Numbered from the stretch's first letter, positions 49,319 through 62,287 are shown. The stretch: 64,000 nt of DNA from Rhexocercosporidium sp. MPI-PUGE-AT-0058 (GCA_020746875.1 JAGTJL010000002.1:2728001-2792000), one strand, 5' to 3'. The notes: generated from the sequence alone by a model not told the origin. Numbers and translations: made by a program.

Positions 49319-52300
49319 TCAATCGAAAGGAATGAGGTCACAGTCCAAATCCTCATCAAACTCCTCAAACTGACCTTGCAATCTCTTGTGGGGTGTATGT
49401 AACATCCCTTCCCCTTCTTTATCCTCGAGGGATATCCAATTCCCCAGATCATCGCCCTTGAGATATACTCCGATGGGGGGCGTTGGATGTTTATCATGGC
49501 GGGGACCTATGATCAGGACAGAGTTCTGACCTGGCACGTCTGGCGGAAAGAACTGGACAGAGCGGTTCCGTGAGGACCGTGGAAGGAAGATGCATTTACT
49601 GGGAACTGTGACCGTAAATGCTCTGGAGTCGTTATTTGTATCGACCTCTGGTGTTGAAGATGGGGAGATTTCTTGACGGCCCAAAACTGTCCTAGGGAAA
49701 GCAATTCGGTAGACTCTGAGTCGAGAGTGGCTGACTGTCAGGTACAAGTCGTTTCGAGTCCAGGTGAATGCAAATGGAAGGTTTTGAACATGGTGCTTCA
49801 TATCATAGCCCAAGCGGAGACTTGTTGAGGCCACCATCTTGGGTGGGATCTTTGTCGGCTTCTTTGAAGATAGTTTCAGGATTATGACATGCATGTACAG
49901 GCAAACCCTTTGTTTGGCGCCTGGTCTCTTGCGGTCCTGGGCGTCATTAGGAGACCGTTCAATGACTGCTTCAATACTCGCAACTCTGAGCAGCCCACCG
50001 CAAGAAGAAAATGAGAGATCTACACAAATTGGACGGGCTTCTTCATCAGCGTTGATCTTCAGTGTCGAGGACGGCTGTACTAACCTTTCTTCGAAGCGTT
50101 GAGCTTCTGTTCGAAGAACGTATTTCCTTCGAAGTCTGCAAACAATAGTATGTCCCCACTTGCAGCCCAAACAACAAGTGAAAATTGGGGATGTATCACC
50201 GGAGGCGAGTTGTGCAGAAGACAGTCCAGATTTCGCCGAAAACGAAATATGCGGGATCTCTTGCCCTTATCATCGCTCTTGTAGACGTGCAATTCCTGCT
50301 GTATATTAAAATTCCTCCTCGAAGCGACAACACCCGCGAATTTGGAGTTTATGACACGGTATAGCTGATGATTCTTGTCGTAGCACCATCTGCCCCGCCG
50401 CTCGCACGAATTGCAAAGGTCGAAATCATTTTCCTTTTTCCCGCATATGAGACAATGGAGATATTTAACAATGTCTTCTTTGTTACACCCATCGCAGTAC
50501 TTGATACCAGAGGCTCCGGCAATCTCAACAGGATATTGAGATTTTCCTACCTCCTGGGAGAGCAGCTCTGGGGCAAGCGCTGATCTTTCTGAGGTGTCAC
50601 TCTGGATAGAGCCATTTGAGCCTGTATCCGAGTCATCGGCTACAGCTTCGTCAAAGCTTAGGACAGATTTCTCCGAGTCCAAGATGCTGCTTATACTGCT
50701 TCCCTCTGAGTCGGGAGCAGGATTGGATTCAATGATGGAACTGCCAGAGGTGAGTTTCTCGGATTCTTCCACTTCCAGATCGTCGTCGAATTCCTCGGGA
50801 TCCGATTGTGCCGCCTCTTCATAGTCAGACTCATCCTCTGACGTGTCTTCACTGTCTGAGTCTTCACTCCAAGATTCCTCTGCCGAGTCCTCACCACCAG
50901 TACTGGAGTCGTCACCTGAGGTACTAGATTCGTGTCCGTCCTGCTCGTCTGAACTTTGAGCATCTTCATCAGAGTCGTCATCAGAGTCGTCGTCATCATC
51001 CGATGAGACATCTTTGGTGCAACGACGACTAGTTCCGAAATTGGATACCCTATATCTTGCTTCCCGTCCACTCCTACGCTCCTTGGCAGACGACATTGCT
51101 GGCGGCTGCGGTCTCTGTATTCGCCTTCGGCAGGTGACCAAGTATGATCCTCGTGTACAGATGTCTTCCCATGGCTCACCTTGCAATGCTCTCTCCTTAA
51201 TTGGAACAAAATCCTCCTTGTGAGTTCTGGAATTTCGTCCAAATAGGCTGGCTCCAATCCTGATAGTCGACCCATCACCGCCAATGCAAATCGCCTCGGG
51301 CGGAATCACAGCCACACCGTTGGGAATTAGTGGGAAGGAGCGAAAGGTCTTTGCGCAGGGAAGTGAGTATAGGTTCAATTGGCTATCTTTCATTGAGAAC
51401 TGAATCATCGTCTGTAAGACAAGTGTGGGGGTTTCGATTCCATCGATTGCCCACTGTTCGAGATGGAGCGACGTGGACTCGCTAAACGCTCGTTAGTCCT
51501 TATTGATAAGTCACAAGATTGATTTGACTCACTCTTTGTTTTGTATCCAGCCAGTCGTCAAGGACTTACCATCCGGAGACAGTTGTTGTATTTGACAACG
51601 GTCATTAGCTCCATCTTTGGGTTGCCTCTTTTTAAAATCAAAGGTCTTATATCGACAGTTGCTGTTGGAGAGGAAGTTGTTGCTACCAAGAGCACCCCAG
51701 AAGCAGCGATCTAGTTCACCGTTGAACTGTCGAGACTGTCCACATTGAAGTAGATCGCACCACTCGCCTTGGAATTCCAGATATTGCCGATGTAGGCTGT
51801 TTTCGTGAAGAGGCATCCAGTTGGGAAGAGTCTTTCGAACAGTCCGCACTTGATCCGTGATATTGTCACACATCTGGAGGAAGTGCCCGATAACAAAGAG
51901 ACTCTGGACCTGAAGGCATGTTTTGAAGCTGGTTGACCTGAGGAATCCCACGACTTGATCCTTGTCGTGCGGTTGCGGTGGCACTGGTCCAGAACAGTCT
52001 TCCTCTGTATCGAAGTGTTGATACCAGTATTTGGCAGCGTAAGAGAGCAAGCGATGGTCTGTGGTACCTTCGTCCTCAACTGTCCAGAACATACCATAAG
52101 CATCCTTTTCAAGCATCTTACTGTATCGTGGCTGAGATAAATACTGGAGGCAGCTGTCCCGGAGGATACGACTATCTGCGAATTCTTCGTGAGGAGGGGC
52201 ATCAGCTTTGTCGGAGTGTTTCATCAGGAACGTTCGAACCGCCGAATGAGACAAGTGTAAGATGTCATTCTGATAGTTGCAATCGATCTTAATATATCTA

Positions 52301-54897
52301 ACAAGGGAGAGGCAGCCGTTCAAGATTTTGCGAGGATCAACCCTTTTGTTGTCGCTGAGGTTCTCCCCCTTGGCTGTTCGGATCATCGCCACGGCTTCGA
52401 TGATCTCAGCTATCCGAAGAGGCCGCTTTGAAAACGTCAGGAGCGAGAGAACAATCCTGGGATGTTGTCAGCCAAGAAACATTTGCAGATCCTATCCAAT
52501 GCACCTACTTCCATAAAGGCAACTTCTTACTTCCCCCATCTTGCTTCTTCATACGATTAATAGCCTTCGCATAGAGACTACTCATCTCCCGTGGAAGACC
52601 TTCGTTGGCTAGTCTGATAAGATCGTCGGTATCTTCAGCTTCATCCTGGAGATCACGGAGCATCGAGCTCGCCCACAAAAAGCTTCCTTCGATGTCCGTC
52701 GCGATGGTTGACGTTACCAATGTCCTTGCAAAAGCTGTTGTATCTGGCGTTGTATCGGGGATGGCGGCAAGGAAATATCTTCGGATATCATCTGCTGTGT
52801 CTTCAATCTGTAGAGCAATCTCGGTGATAGCGTTGGCCCACTCGGGCTTGCAGAGGTAGTCCTGGACCGCAGGGACGGGCTGACTGCTGCAAAACAACCT
52901 TAATTTTCCAGGGAATTGGATAGCCTCCTGTATTAGAAACGTGACAAAGTCAGGCACCTCCTTGTTGTAGCGATAGGCGGGAGCAGAACATTGACCTTCT
53001 GTGTAGTCCACCTCGTCCAAGCCATCTACGAAAATGTAAGTGAAGGGGAGTTCCTGCAAAACAAAATGTATCAGACGTTCTAAGGATCCAGAGTCATCCT
53101 TGTTGATCTGCAAAAACGCTTGAAGAGAAGGTGGTGTCTCGATACTCTGACAGACCAGGCAATTAAGGAGTTGCCAAGCCAGGTTTCGGAGAAGTTGTAT
53201 CCGGGGAGTGTACTGATCCTTCGTGAGGAATTGGAATGCAACGGTATTGGGTGCTGGCTGTCCTCGAATAAAGTCGATTGCTGAAGCGCAGAGGAAGGAC
53301 TTGCCCGCGCCGTGTTTTCCATTCAGCCACAGCACGGGTGAGACGCTGTCTTCTCTCGCCCAGCTCTGAAAGTTTTTGTGCTGGAACAACCATTCGCAAG
53401 TTCCAGGGTGTCTCTCCTTCAGCACACTGTTGAAAATGCCAAAGCTGAATTGATCACGACTTTCGATTCGAGCCATCAAAGATCTCATCTCGGTCCCTGG
53501 TACGGATTAGTGTCTAGAGGTGAAAAAGTCGAAGGTAAGTAGGAAGTACCAGCTTGGACGCGCATCTGCTCGGTTTTCCATGTCAAGTCTGTGACTCTGT
53601 GGCTTTGGGCGTCTCTTCGTTCTACTTCTGCAGCTTCTCGCTCCTCTGCAGCCTTTTGCCGTTCCACCTGCGCCAATTCACGATCTTTCTGGGCTGCTAA
53701 CCTGTCTGCTTCGGCTTTACCACGTTCTTCCTCGGCCTTTTCTCGTTCAATTTGAGCTGCTGATCGCTCCAACGCGGTCTTGACAAACTCTACAGTAAGA
53801 CTTTGTTTCGTTCCTTCGGCCAGGGTTGCTTCGGCGGCAATAGTCTCTCTCATTGTCTTGTTCAGTTGTGCTTCCACACCATCTCGGATCCTCGAAAGAG
53901 TCACCCAATTTCGCTCCAATTCAGTAACCAAACCAGCAAGCTTGCGATTTTCCATCAGAACGTAACGCTCTTGATGGGTGTAGATTTAGCCAGGGATACG
54001 AGACTAAAAGACTGGAATGACTTACTTGGATGCTCAAGGATCTTGGCAGATCTGTACCAGAAGTTGAATATGGTTTTGTAGGATCGACCGATTACTCTTC
54101 GCACGACGTCGGCGCCATATGGCGAGACCCCATAGAGCTCCTCGCAGCTCGTCAGATCCCAGAGGATGTTGGGAAGCATCTGTAACTCGGTCTTAATCTG
54201 CTCAAATTGTTGGCTGTACCGTCCTGCACACTGCAAATCGGTCAGCCTGCCGAAAGAGCCATGTCAAGAAAGGGCAGTACTCGCATCTAAGACGATCTTT
54301 AAGCCACCCCAAATTAGAGCGAGTGGCATCGGATAAGCTTGGACTGTCGCACGCACATACGTTAGCTATACTCGTAGGAACAAGGATACTAGAACAAGAC
54401 GCACTCATAGTATCAATGACGCCAGTATAATCTTTCAAAGCCTCAACCACGGGCAAGAAAGCACCATAGACACGTCGCAATTTCTTATCAGAGCAATTCC
54501 TTGCCAAATTCTCTACGGAATCCTGAATCGTTGCAGGGGCTGCCGTTCCATTCTGGGTTTTGATCCGCTCCAAAAATTCCAGCTTCTTCTTTTGCTTTGG
54601 ATCGCTTGCCAGGTCATCGCAAAAGCTCTGGAACTCTTGCTCGAATCTAAACCACCTGTCAGTTCATCTGGAATCATATGACTCGCGATGGCCTTACATG
54701 GTCTTCGGAGCATGTGCCTTCTTGGATTCTGCTACTTGTTGGTCCTTTCCGGTTCCAACCTGAATGTCGATGGTCGAGTATGTCGGTGGCCGCGCGATAC
54801 AATGAGAGTCAACCATGACTTCTCCATCGTCGGGCTTCTCGGTGACAACTTCAACTTCGATTGAGCCCATTGTGTAAGTATCTGTGACAGAAGTCAT
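49319..54897 (-). CDS. NACHT STAND protein with coiled coil, acidic linker and ZZ zinc finger
   Basis: Nine exons, 1713 residues: 54897-54698, 54655-54405, 54343-54281, 54223-54026, 53969-53550, 53496-52509, 52456-51533, 51481-50085, 50019-49319. Introns are 42-65 nt and all phases agree. Order: an N-terminal helical domain resembling DUF7708 (LALIWGGLKIVLDARRYSQQ); a Glu/Ala/Arg coiled coil (about residues 240-375); NACHT with Walker A GKHGAGKS at 437-444 and Walker B FVDGLDE near 535; a winged-helix-like part; beta-rich repeats; an acidic Ser/Asp/Glu stretch (about 1173-1314); a ZZ finger YCDGCNK..CLICG..DFDLCNSCERRG (about 1342-1389); and a beta-rich C-terminus. Such STAND proteins act in fungal nonself recognition and programmed cell death. 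That role is inferred. The target and effector are unknown. Divergent from an AAA+ gene. Confidence 0.85.
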
Positions 54898-55585
54898 ATT
54901 TCAGAAGTAGTAGAACTTCTCAAACATCAAACTTGTCGTCTCGTCTAGCTCCAGCAGACGCTACATCGAACGGGCGAAGGTCGAATGGACATACACTCAA
55001 CCCGCCCAGATAACAGCATCGCGCGAGGCCAAGGGATCTTCGATGACCCCCATTCCATCTAAGCGCTTGCATGGGCTGAGCCTCAAAGTAGGCAATGCCT
55101 CAAGGGAGAAGCTGAAAACAGGGAGTCGGGGAACGCTAGATCCGTCGCCATTCTATTTGCTGGCTGGTGGTGAAGGTGTGTTGGGGGCCAAGATATCCAA
55201 AATTGCATGCAGGAGTCGTCCTTTCCCACTCACCGAAAGGCGTTAAATGTGACGGGTAGGCGTGAACCAGCTGTGGGAGCAGGGGGCAGCAGGAGCCTTC
55301 ACAAGGGTGGTTCAAGGCGTTCAGGGGGCAGTGCATCAGCTTCCAAGCCTGCGAGGCTCTCCGCCTTGCCAGTGACAGGGACAGGAAACAGGGTTATTTT
55401 ATGGATTGTGCTGGTGCCGGCCTGGGGCTTTAGATCTATTAGTAGGACAAGTCATGAATCTTAAAGAACACTGCAAGAAGTGTAGATGACCGATCTCTGA
55501 CCTGTTTTTCTCGATCACACCACAACATCTAACCGACATTTCCTTCTTACCAGCCATCCAACTTAAACGACACCCCTCTCACACA
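54898..55585. promoter_or_regulatory. Shared upstream region NACHT gene / AAA+ gene
   Basis: 688 bp separate the two divergent start codons. It must contain both promoters. Repeats and TATA boxes were not recognised. A frame at 55043-55464 on the plus strand is short and low in information. Confidence 0.5.
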
Positions 55586-57654
55586 ATGCCTCCAATCCTC
55601 AAAGTTGCACCAGTTGAAAAGAAACTTGCCACGGAAGACGGATCACAAGAACAAGATACGCAAGACAGGAAAGTAGACAAGGGAGCAAGTAGTGAAGAAA
55701 GCGAGGAGGAAGAGCCAGCCGAGAAGCCTCGAGAGAAGATTGTTCGTGTAGACCAGATGTTTGTGCTCCAATTTCCCCAAAACCACTGAATACTCACGGG
55801 ACATAGATGGGATAAGAAGATCCGCAAGTTTCGCTACGTGAAGACGGCCAAGCCGAAGAACCGAAAAGAGAAGTTCGGTCGTTATGTCGTGACAGTCGCT
55901 CGTCGCATTTCGGAGAGAGGCGTGTTCACCGGCATCTTTGTAGTCGACATTCGAGGCAACTTCTTGTGTGAAGCTTTGTCGGATATCTACCGCGATGTCG
56001 ATGGGGTCAATTTCCCCAAGAACGTGTCTCTTGTAAGCATCAATCTAGGTAGACTCGCGAAGTGTCTCGACTAACCGGTCCTCAGGACAACGACGAACTA
56101 AAGTTACTCTTCCACGCTCGCTTTGCTCTCGTTAAGAAACTAGAGGAAGCCAACTCATCAAACAGCTCCAGCGAGGTGCAGGCTTTCGAGCTCGAAGCTG
56201 GCTTAGAGTTCATCCGTGAGCACTTCGCCCACGTTTTCCAAGAACTCAAACAACTTCCCAAGAACGAGATAACTTTTTTCAATCTCTGGACTCTATTTCC
56301 TCCCAACACGCTGGTCTATGGCACCGATCCTCTCAAGCAGGGCAGAGTCTACCGAGTGAAAGGGTCTAGGTACAAGGAAGAGCCAGACGGAAGCACAAAA
56401 TTCATTCTCTTCATCGATTATCTCGATTCTGACGGCGAACTCACGGGATTTCTGCGTAACATCGCTTGTGAGATTGCCGCATTTGAGGGGTCTATGATTA
56501 TCACGAACTTGTCGCTGTATCCCTTTGATTTGCATCCCGAGCACAAAGCTTTGCGGAAAGACCTCGTTGTTCGTGGCGAGAAGATATTGCGGTTGCGAGG
56601 GAGACATCTTCAAGAGTACAGTGGCCATGCAATTACTGAGGAGGGAAAGAAGTTCAATTCACATGGTCGCGTGATGCTGGATCCAGTGATATACGACCAG
56701 CTGCAACCGAACAACACTCTCGTTCCGAGAGTCTTCAAGCCGATGAGAAGAGAAGTTCTGACCGCCGAGCACAAGATGATGCTTAATCCAGTCTTGTACG
56801 GGTTTAGCTTGGGTGACAAAACATGGGGTAGGTTCCACCAGATTTCCATGCACGCAACTCCTAATTTCCCTATAGGTGCATTTTCCGTGTCCACACTCGA
56901 AGATATCGTATGGAACGACGACATAATCAACTCACTCGTCCTACCCCAAGACCATAAAGATTTCATCCACTGTCTAGTCAAATCGCACGGTCTCGGAGAC
57001 GCCAACAGCTTCGACGACATCGTTCGCGACAAAGGCAAAGGTCTTATCGGTTTACTCGCAGGACCCCCAGGAGTAGGCAAGACCCTTACAGCCGAAGTAA
57101 TGGCTGAGATTGCGCATCGACCACTCTACATGATCAGCTCTGGCGAGCTAGGAGACATTTCAACGACCGTGCAGGAGAAATTGGGAGCCATCCTCGAGCT
57201 TGCAGAGACTTGGAATGCAGTCCTACTACTCGACGAAGCAGATGTCTTCCTGGCAAAGCGCGACAACACCAATCTGGCCCGGAATGCCATTACCTCGATC
57301 TTCCTCCGCCACTTAGAATACTATCAAGGCATTTTACTTCTCACCACAAACAGAGGTTCAGGGTTCGACCCCGCTTTCCAGAGCCGTATTCACTTCTCCT
57401 TCCAATACAACGATCTCGAAGTCGATGCTCGCAAAGCCATCTGGAGAACTTTCTTAGTAAAGGCGGAAAGCGGGAATGTAAATGTTGAAATCAGAGAAGA
57501 TGATATTGATACATTGTCGGAGATTGTGTTGAACGGCAGGCAGATCAAGAATATTATGAGTATTGCTCAGGCTGTAGCGTTGGAGAAGAAAGTGCCACTG
57601 GATTTGAGAGGGATACGCTTGGCGCATGGCTTTTCGCAGATGGCGTTAGAGTAG
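55586..57654 (+). CDS. AAA+ ATPase with N-terminal DUF7025-like domain
   Basis: Four exons: 55586-55758, 55807-56032, 56086-56827, 56876-57654; 639 residues. The first donor is GTTTGT, weak but needed to join VDQI/WDKKIRKFRYVKT. The third intron (48 nt) is in frame and stop-free; splicing gives the conserved TWGAFSVSTLEDIVWND. An acidic N-terminus is followed by the DUF7025-like beta domain (YRVKGSRYKEEPDGSTKFIL; NLSLYPFDLHPEHKALRKDL; residues about 210-300). The AAA domain has Walker A GPPGVGKT (443-450), Walker B LLLDEAD (497-503), sensor LLLTTNR and the arginine pair region FQSRIHFSF. Fungal members form a large expanded family of unknown substrate, with a fold like Bcs1/Spastin-type remodelers. 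Gene-family expansion and divergent pairing with a NACHT gene hint at a stress or recognition role; inference only. Confidence 0.9.
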
Positions 57655-58105
57655 CGGCTTGAGATTTGTAGCTTAGAGATTTCCCACATACGATAATTAC
57701 GAGCACTTTTATTGCTACCTTGTCTTCGTCGGGCCATTCACGACCTTGTTTACTGTTCCTTGAACCAGCTCTTCCTCAGCGCCACTCCAAGCGAGATCTG
57801 CCGCCTTTCTCTGAAGCGAAAGTCTCCAGAAAAACTCTCTTAATAATCTGAAGAAATAACCATTACCATTAAAACCCATGTAGCTCCTTGTATTTGTGAC
57901 CGTAGTGATGTCAGAAGGTTCAATCGTAATAGCGCCAAGCATCAAGCTAGCCATTCTGGCTATGTTGTGTGGCAGCCAAGAATATCCATTTGTTCACTTT
58001 CCCTTCCGTTTCTCCATTCCACTCTTTCAACAGTCGAACAATAATACTAGAAGTCTCATGTAACAACGATCACCCCCTCTCAATCTCCCAAACAACGAAT
58101 CAACA
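57655..58105. other. Intergenic stretch after the AAA+ gene
   Basis: Contains the AAA+ 3' UTR and perhaps the promoter of the small ORF at 58106. A 79-codon minus-strand frame (57715-57954) has no recognised feature. Confidence 0.5.
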
Positions 58106-58339
58106 ATGGCTCCCCTCCCCCGCATCCCCATTCCTAAGCCCGACACACCCGACCAGGTCTTTGGCGCCATCATGGTCTCCCTGATCTTTGCATTCGCGAT
58201 CTTCTGGGCAGACACTAGTGGCGGCAATAGTGATGGCAATAGTGGTGATGGCATAGAGTTGGATGATTGGAAGTCGGATCCTTTTCTCAAATGTCACTAC
58301 TCCATCTCAGCACATCGAACCACGCTCCACGTGTGCTGA
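58106..58339 (+). CDS. Possible small single-pass membrane protein
   Basis: A 77-codon frame with a good start context (CAACAATGGC). A proline-rich N-terminus MAPLPRIPIPKPDTPDQ is followed by one hydrophobic helix (VFGAIMVSLIFAFAIFW, about residues 18-34), a Gly/Asn/Ser-rich linker (GGNSDGNSGDG) and a polar tail with two Cys. The composition is orderly, unlike chance frames around it, but no family is recognised. An unrecognised intron could alter the C-terminus. Confidence 0.3.
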   Translation: MAPLPRIPIPKPDTPDQVFGAIMVSLIFAFAIFWADTSGGNSDGNSGDGIELDDWKSDPFLKCHYSISAHRTTLHVC

Positions 58340-59034
58340 ATCCAGTTCACGACATTGAACCATTTGAAGTACTGGATTGTCATGCTGACTCTGGAAGGAA
58401 ACTGTGCTCGTTCGGAAGAATTGGGGGAGGAGAGATGGGAAGATAGGCCATTGTTTAGAAGTAGGAAAATGACATTGCCACTGGCGTTGGGTGTCGGATA
58501 TACTACAAGTGACATTGAATGTCACCGAACAGGAATTGATAATCGCAGTGACTTCATAAGAATGCAACTCACTCGATTGAGTACACTACCTCCCACGGCC
58601 TCCTTCACCAATTTATAGTCACCACTTTGCAAACGAGGACGAAAACGAATCGGATGGTGTCATAATTATTTTTCATTTTATAAGGGGTTGCCACTACCTA
58701 ATGTGCCGGTAAGTGACAGAGCAGCCGTGCTGTACCAAATGGCAGTCCACGCATATATGAGTGAGTGAGTGAGTGTAGACGCTCGCAATTCATCCAGTGA
58801 AAAGTCCATCGGGTTTCAAACCTCCTCGAAGTAATCATCACGCCATGCAGAGTCCTTTGCAGCCATTACCAACGCCAGAAGTGGCAAACCATCCTTCCTG
58901 CGCCCATAATGTAAAGACTCGATGAAAGGTCGTCGTGGAAGATATAGCTTTTCAATTTCGTGCTTCCACTCAACGTTCGCTGTATGTTAAAAAAAATCTC
59001 GGCCTCCTATACATCGATTCGGAACCACGAATAT
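58340..59034. other. Intergenic stretch upstream of the RING gene 3' end
   Basis: Holds a short GAGT array near 58760-58775 and an A-run near 58989-58996. No gene supported; an 87-codon plus-strand frame at 58355-58618 lacks any recognisable feature. Confidence 0.5.
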
Positions 59035-61505
59035 TTATGGACCAAATCTTCCTGAGCCCGTGCTAGTCTGTTCTGACGAACGGCTCGACTCTGCCTGCCG
59101 AGACGAGAGACTCCGTTGGATTGAGGTATTGATTCGTTGTTCAAGAGCGTTGGCCTCATCCCAGAAACGTTGATGCCGCTGCGGCCCATTTGCTCCTGCG
59201 GTTGTTCGAGTATCTCTTGACTCGCTTGACGCGTTGTCAATACTGAACCGATGTCGCGCTGGTAATCCAGATCCAACCGCAACAGGTGGTGAAGCTTCCT
59301 CGGGGGAGGCTGATGCAGATCCTGGGAGACTGGCGGATGTCCGGGCCTGGGGGGTTTGAGGCTGGGTGGAAATCTGTCTGGGTAGACCGGGAGTTATCGA
59401 TCTCCTGGCCGATGTGGGGGTATGCAGGGACGGTATTGGGGGACCAAAGCCTCGTTGTGGCAGATTGTGATGAAAGTTGAAAGACTGGTTGACGGATCTG
59501 GCAGATCCAATTGAGACCGGCCGGCCCATGGGATGCCCAGACCGGCCACCTGTAATCCTCCCACGACCCTGACGTCTTCGTTCTGGTGATTCTCCGGGAG
59601 AATATCGATGCGGGGAAGCGTAATTCCAGCTCTCAGCATTGCGGTTAACCATGGCTTCGTATTCGTCTTGAGGTCTTGAGAATTGAGAAGGTGTAGATGG
59701 GGTTCTACAAAAGTAAGTAACTGTCCGCAACCAAAACCGATAGAGAAAAAAAGGAAAACCAGAGCCTATGTGAGCGGGTATAAACAAGGAGAGGATCGCA
59801 TCCAATCTCATAGGATGAAGGTGCAGATTTTAGGAGTTGCCAAACTGGATGAAATTGTAAGACGGGAATAGTGGATACTAACCTTCCACTGGCGGTGTCG
59901 TCTGGGAAGAATCCAACATTTGGTGGTACACCATGCCTAGCTTGTTGCTGTCCCGTGGCCGCGGCGTGCATCATACGCCTTCGTTGCAACATCCGCATCT
60001 GTGTTTCCATGCCCATCCCTTTTGCAGCCATTTCGGAAGGGATTTTCTCTCGGCAATATGGGCAAGTGTCCTTCCCCTCGTCGAACCACCTCTTAATACA
60101 CTTGTCACCAAACAAATGTTTGCACTTTGGCCAGCGGACTGGTTGCTCGACTATTCCATCCGGATTTTCGACGCCGAAATCATTGTAGCAGATCGTGCAA
60201 TCTAATGCAAGTCAGTAAAAGGTAGATAAAACCGAACCAAACAAGGTTATTAGATGTAGTGAGAAGGAAGTGACCAAAATCAAGACAGAGCAGGCCAAGC
60301 AACTTCCGTCGCTATTGAGAAACCAGTAAACTTCTACCATTATATACCCGTAGCAAAACATGTTAAAGGGCTGGAAACATCGCAATGACCAAGCCATATT
60401 GGCCTTCAATCTTGGCTCCCCACATACTCGTGTATCAAACAAGGGCGTGGAACAAAGCGTGCGTGTATAAAGGAGACATTGTGACCTACCCTTGCTCTCG
60501 TTTGGCAAATCTTCCACCTTCATCTTCTCCAGAGAAGTGAAAGCCTCCTTGGCCATCATCCTTCTCCCCGCGGCCAAGGCACCTTGCATGATTAACGCAT
60601 GTTGCTCCTCGCTTTCACGGTAGGATGTCGCTTCTCGGCGGACTGCTTCATTCTCCAAGTCCGAGATCGACTCTTCATCCGAGTCGCCCCAAGATATCCT
60701 CTCGGCTGGTGTACCTCCATGCATACCAGGTCGAGAAAGGGAAGGTCTGGGCCCTCGCTGATATCCTGCATTGTGTTAGTGATGCTGAGGATTGGCTCGG
60801 ATGAATAACGTTGTTCAACTTACTCAAGTTGGGTGGTTCGGGGAAGGAATGTGGTGGGATTTGGTGCCGATTTGTACGGCCTGCTCCTAGAGATGGCACT
60901 CGGTTATGGGATGGCCCAGATTGACCCGGTAGATCCATCGGTTGGTGATCGAAGCTCGGGGCAAATGGGCTGGGACGTAAAGCTGAGGGTTGGCTAGCAC
61001 TTCCTCCTGTGCCGCCTCCTCCAGTTCCCATGCTGTTGTCCGAAGGCAGATTGTGACCGCTCAACTGATTGGAAAATGGACCGTAGGTATCTTCCAAACG
61101 ACCAAAAGCACGAGAGCTGCCCCATGGCATATCCGGATAATTCCTCGCTGAGCCTCGATATGAAGAAGCAGCAGCATCGGGGCCGCCCCGGGAGGGGTTT
61201 GGTCTCATCATATCCCCGAAGCCCTGCCAACCCGGGCCTGGCATATATGGAGAACCACCCCAATGTTGCATGTGCTGATGCTGTGGTCCTGTATACGACG
61301 AACGAGCTGGTGCGTTTGCATTGAGTCCGTAGTAGTAATTAGATGCGTCATGCACCGGGTCGAAATGGTGACCGTCACGGCCTTGGGACGAGAAGCCATT
61401 CGGGGCAGGTGGAGAAGACTGCTGACACGGGTATCTAGTAGCAGTATTGTTCCCTGGATTCCCATGATTTCCAGCCTCGTCCATGGTATAGTCCATCGGG
61501 TCCAT
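59035..61505 (-). CDS. RING-finger protein, probable E3 ubiquitin ligase
   Basis: Four exons, 61505-60824, 60765-60490, 60201-59883 and 59704-59035; 648 residues, introns 58, 288 and 178 nt. The N-terminal 220 residues are Gly/Ser/Pro/Asn-rich and disordered. A conserved helical segment follows, SWGDSDEESISDLENEAVRR to EKMKVEDLPNESK. The RING lies at residues 320-372: DCTICYNDF, WPKCKHLFGDKCIKRW, DTCPYCREKI, with ligands C321, C324, C346, H348, C354, C366, C369. The usual next ligand after the His is Gly/Asp (FGD), so one zinc position is not canonical. The C-terminal 270 residues are Ser/Arg/Pro-rich. The substrate cannot be named. The fold supports ubiquitin transfer; target and pathway unknown. 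Confidence 0.85.
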
Positions 61506-62287
61506 GATTCAAGAACCGTAGGCCCCAGGATATTTGACAGCGGCTACTTCGCCGTCGCCGTCGCCTTCGCCTCCGTGTTGGGAAGCCTCGACGCTTCTAG
61601 GAAGACGTCGGGCTCACCGTTCTCGGGAGTGGGAATGCTCAGTGTAGACGACCAACTTCGAAACGGTTTATCGGTGTGTCTGTGGGTTTGGTTTTGGTCT
61701 GTAGGTGTGCGAAATGAGTTCGAGTGAGGTCAGGCTGGTTGTGTCGCAGGTGGAATGTCGCTGGCTGGCGGAGACGGATGTACTAGGTATAGGCGGGGTT
61801 GTTGGTGGTGTTGGCTCGTTCGCCTGGATGTCTTGCGTTGCGCTGCGGTCGTTGGGTTTGGGTTGCGTTGATGTAATATTTATATTAAGCAGTAGATAGA
61901 TGATATACGAGAGGTTGCTCGTTTTGAAATGGGGCGAGGGGAGGGGGAGGCGAGGGCGAGGGGCTTCACCGTGTCGAGGAAGGTGAATGAGACAGGCGGG
62001 CAGCGAGGGATGATGAGGGAGGGACGAGGGAGCAGGACGGGAGCAGCAGGAAGGAAGGAGGGGGAGGGGAGGAGAAGCGAGAGGAGAGAGGAGGGGAAGA
62101 GCGTTCGAGGCGAGCGGGCTCGAATACAGTATGTGGGGGGTGGGTGAGGGAGAGGGAGGGGACAGAGGGGACGGAGGGGAGGGAGGGAGCTTTGGCGGTT
62201 GCCTTTGGGTGGTGCAGTCAGTCACTCGGTCACTCATTACCTTCCTTACCTTCCTACTCCTACACAACAAGACTACCTAGGTACCTA

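Noticed and set aside
57715..57954. 79-codon minus-strand frame after the AAA+ gene
   Set aside because: No domain, no signal peptide, and probably overlaps the AAA+ 3' UTR.
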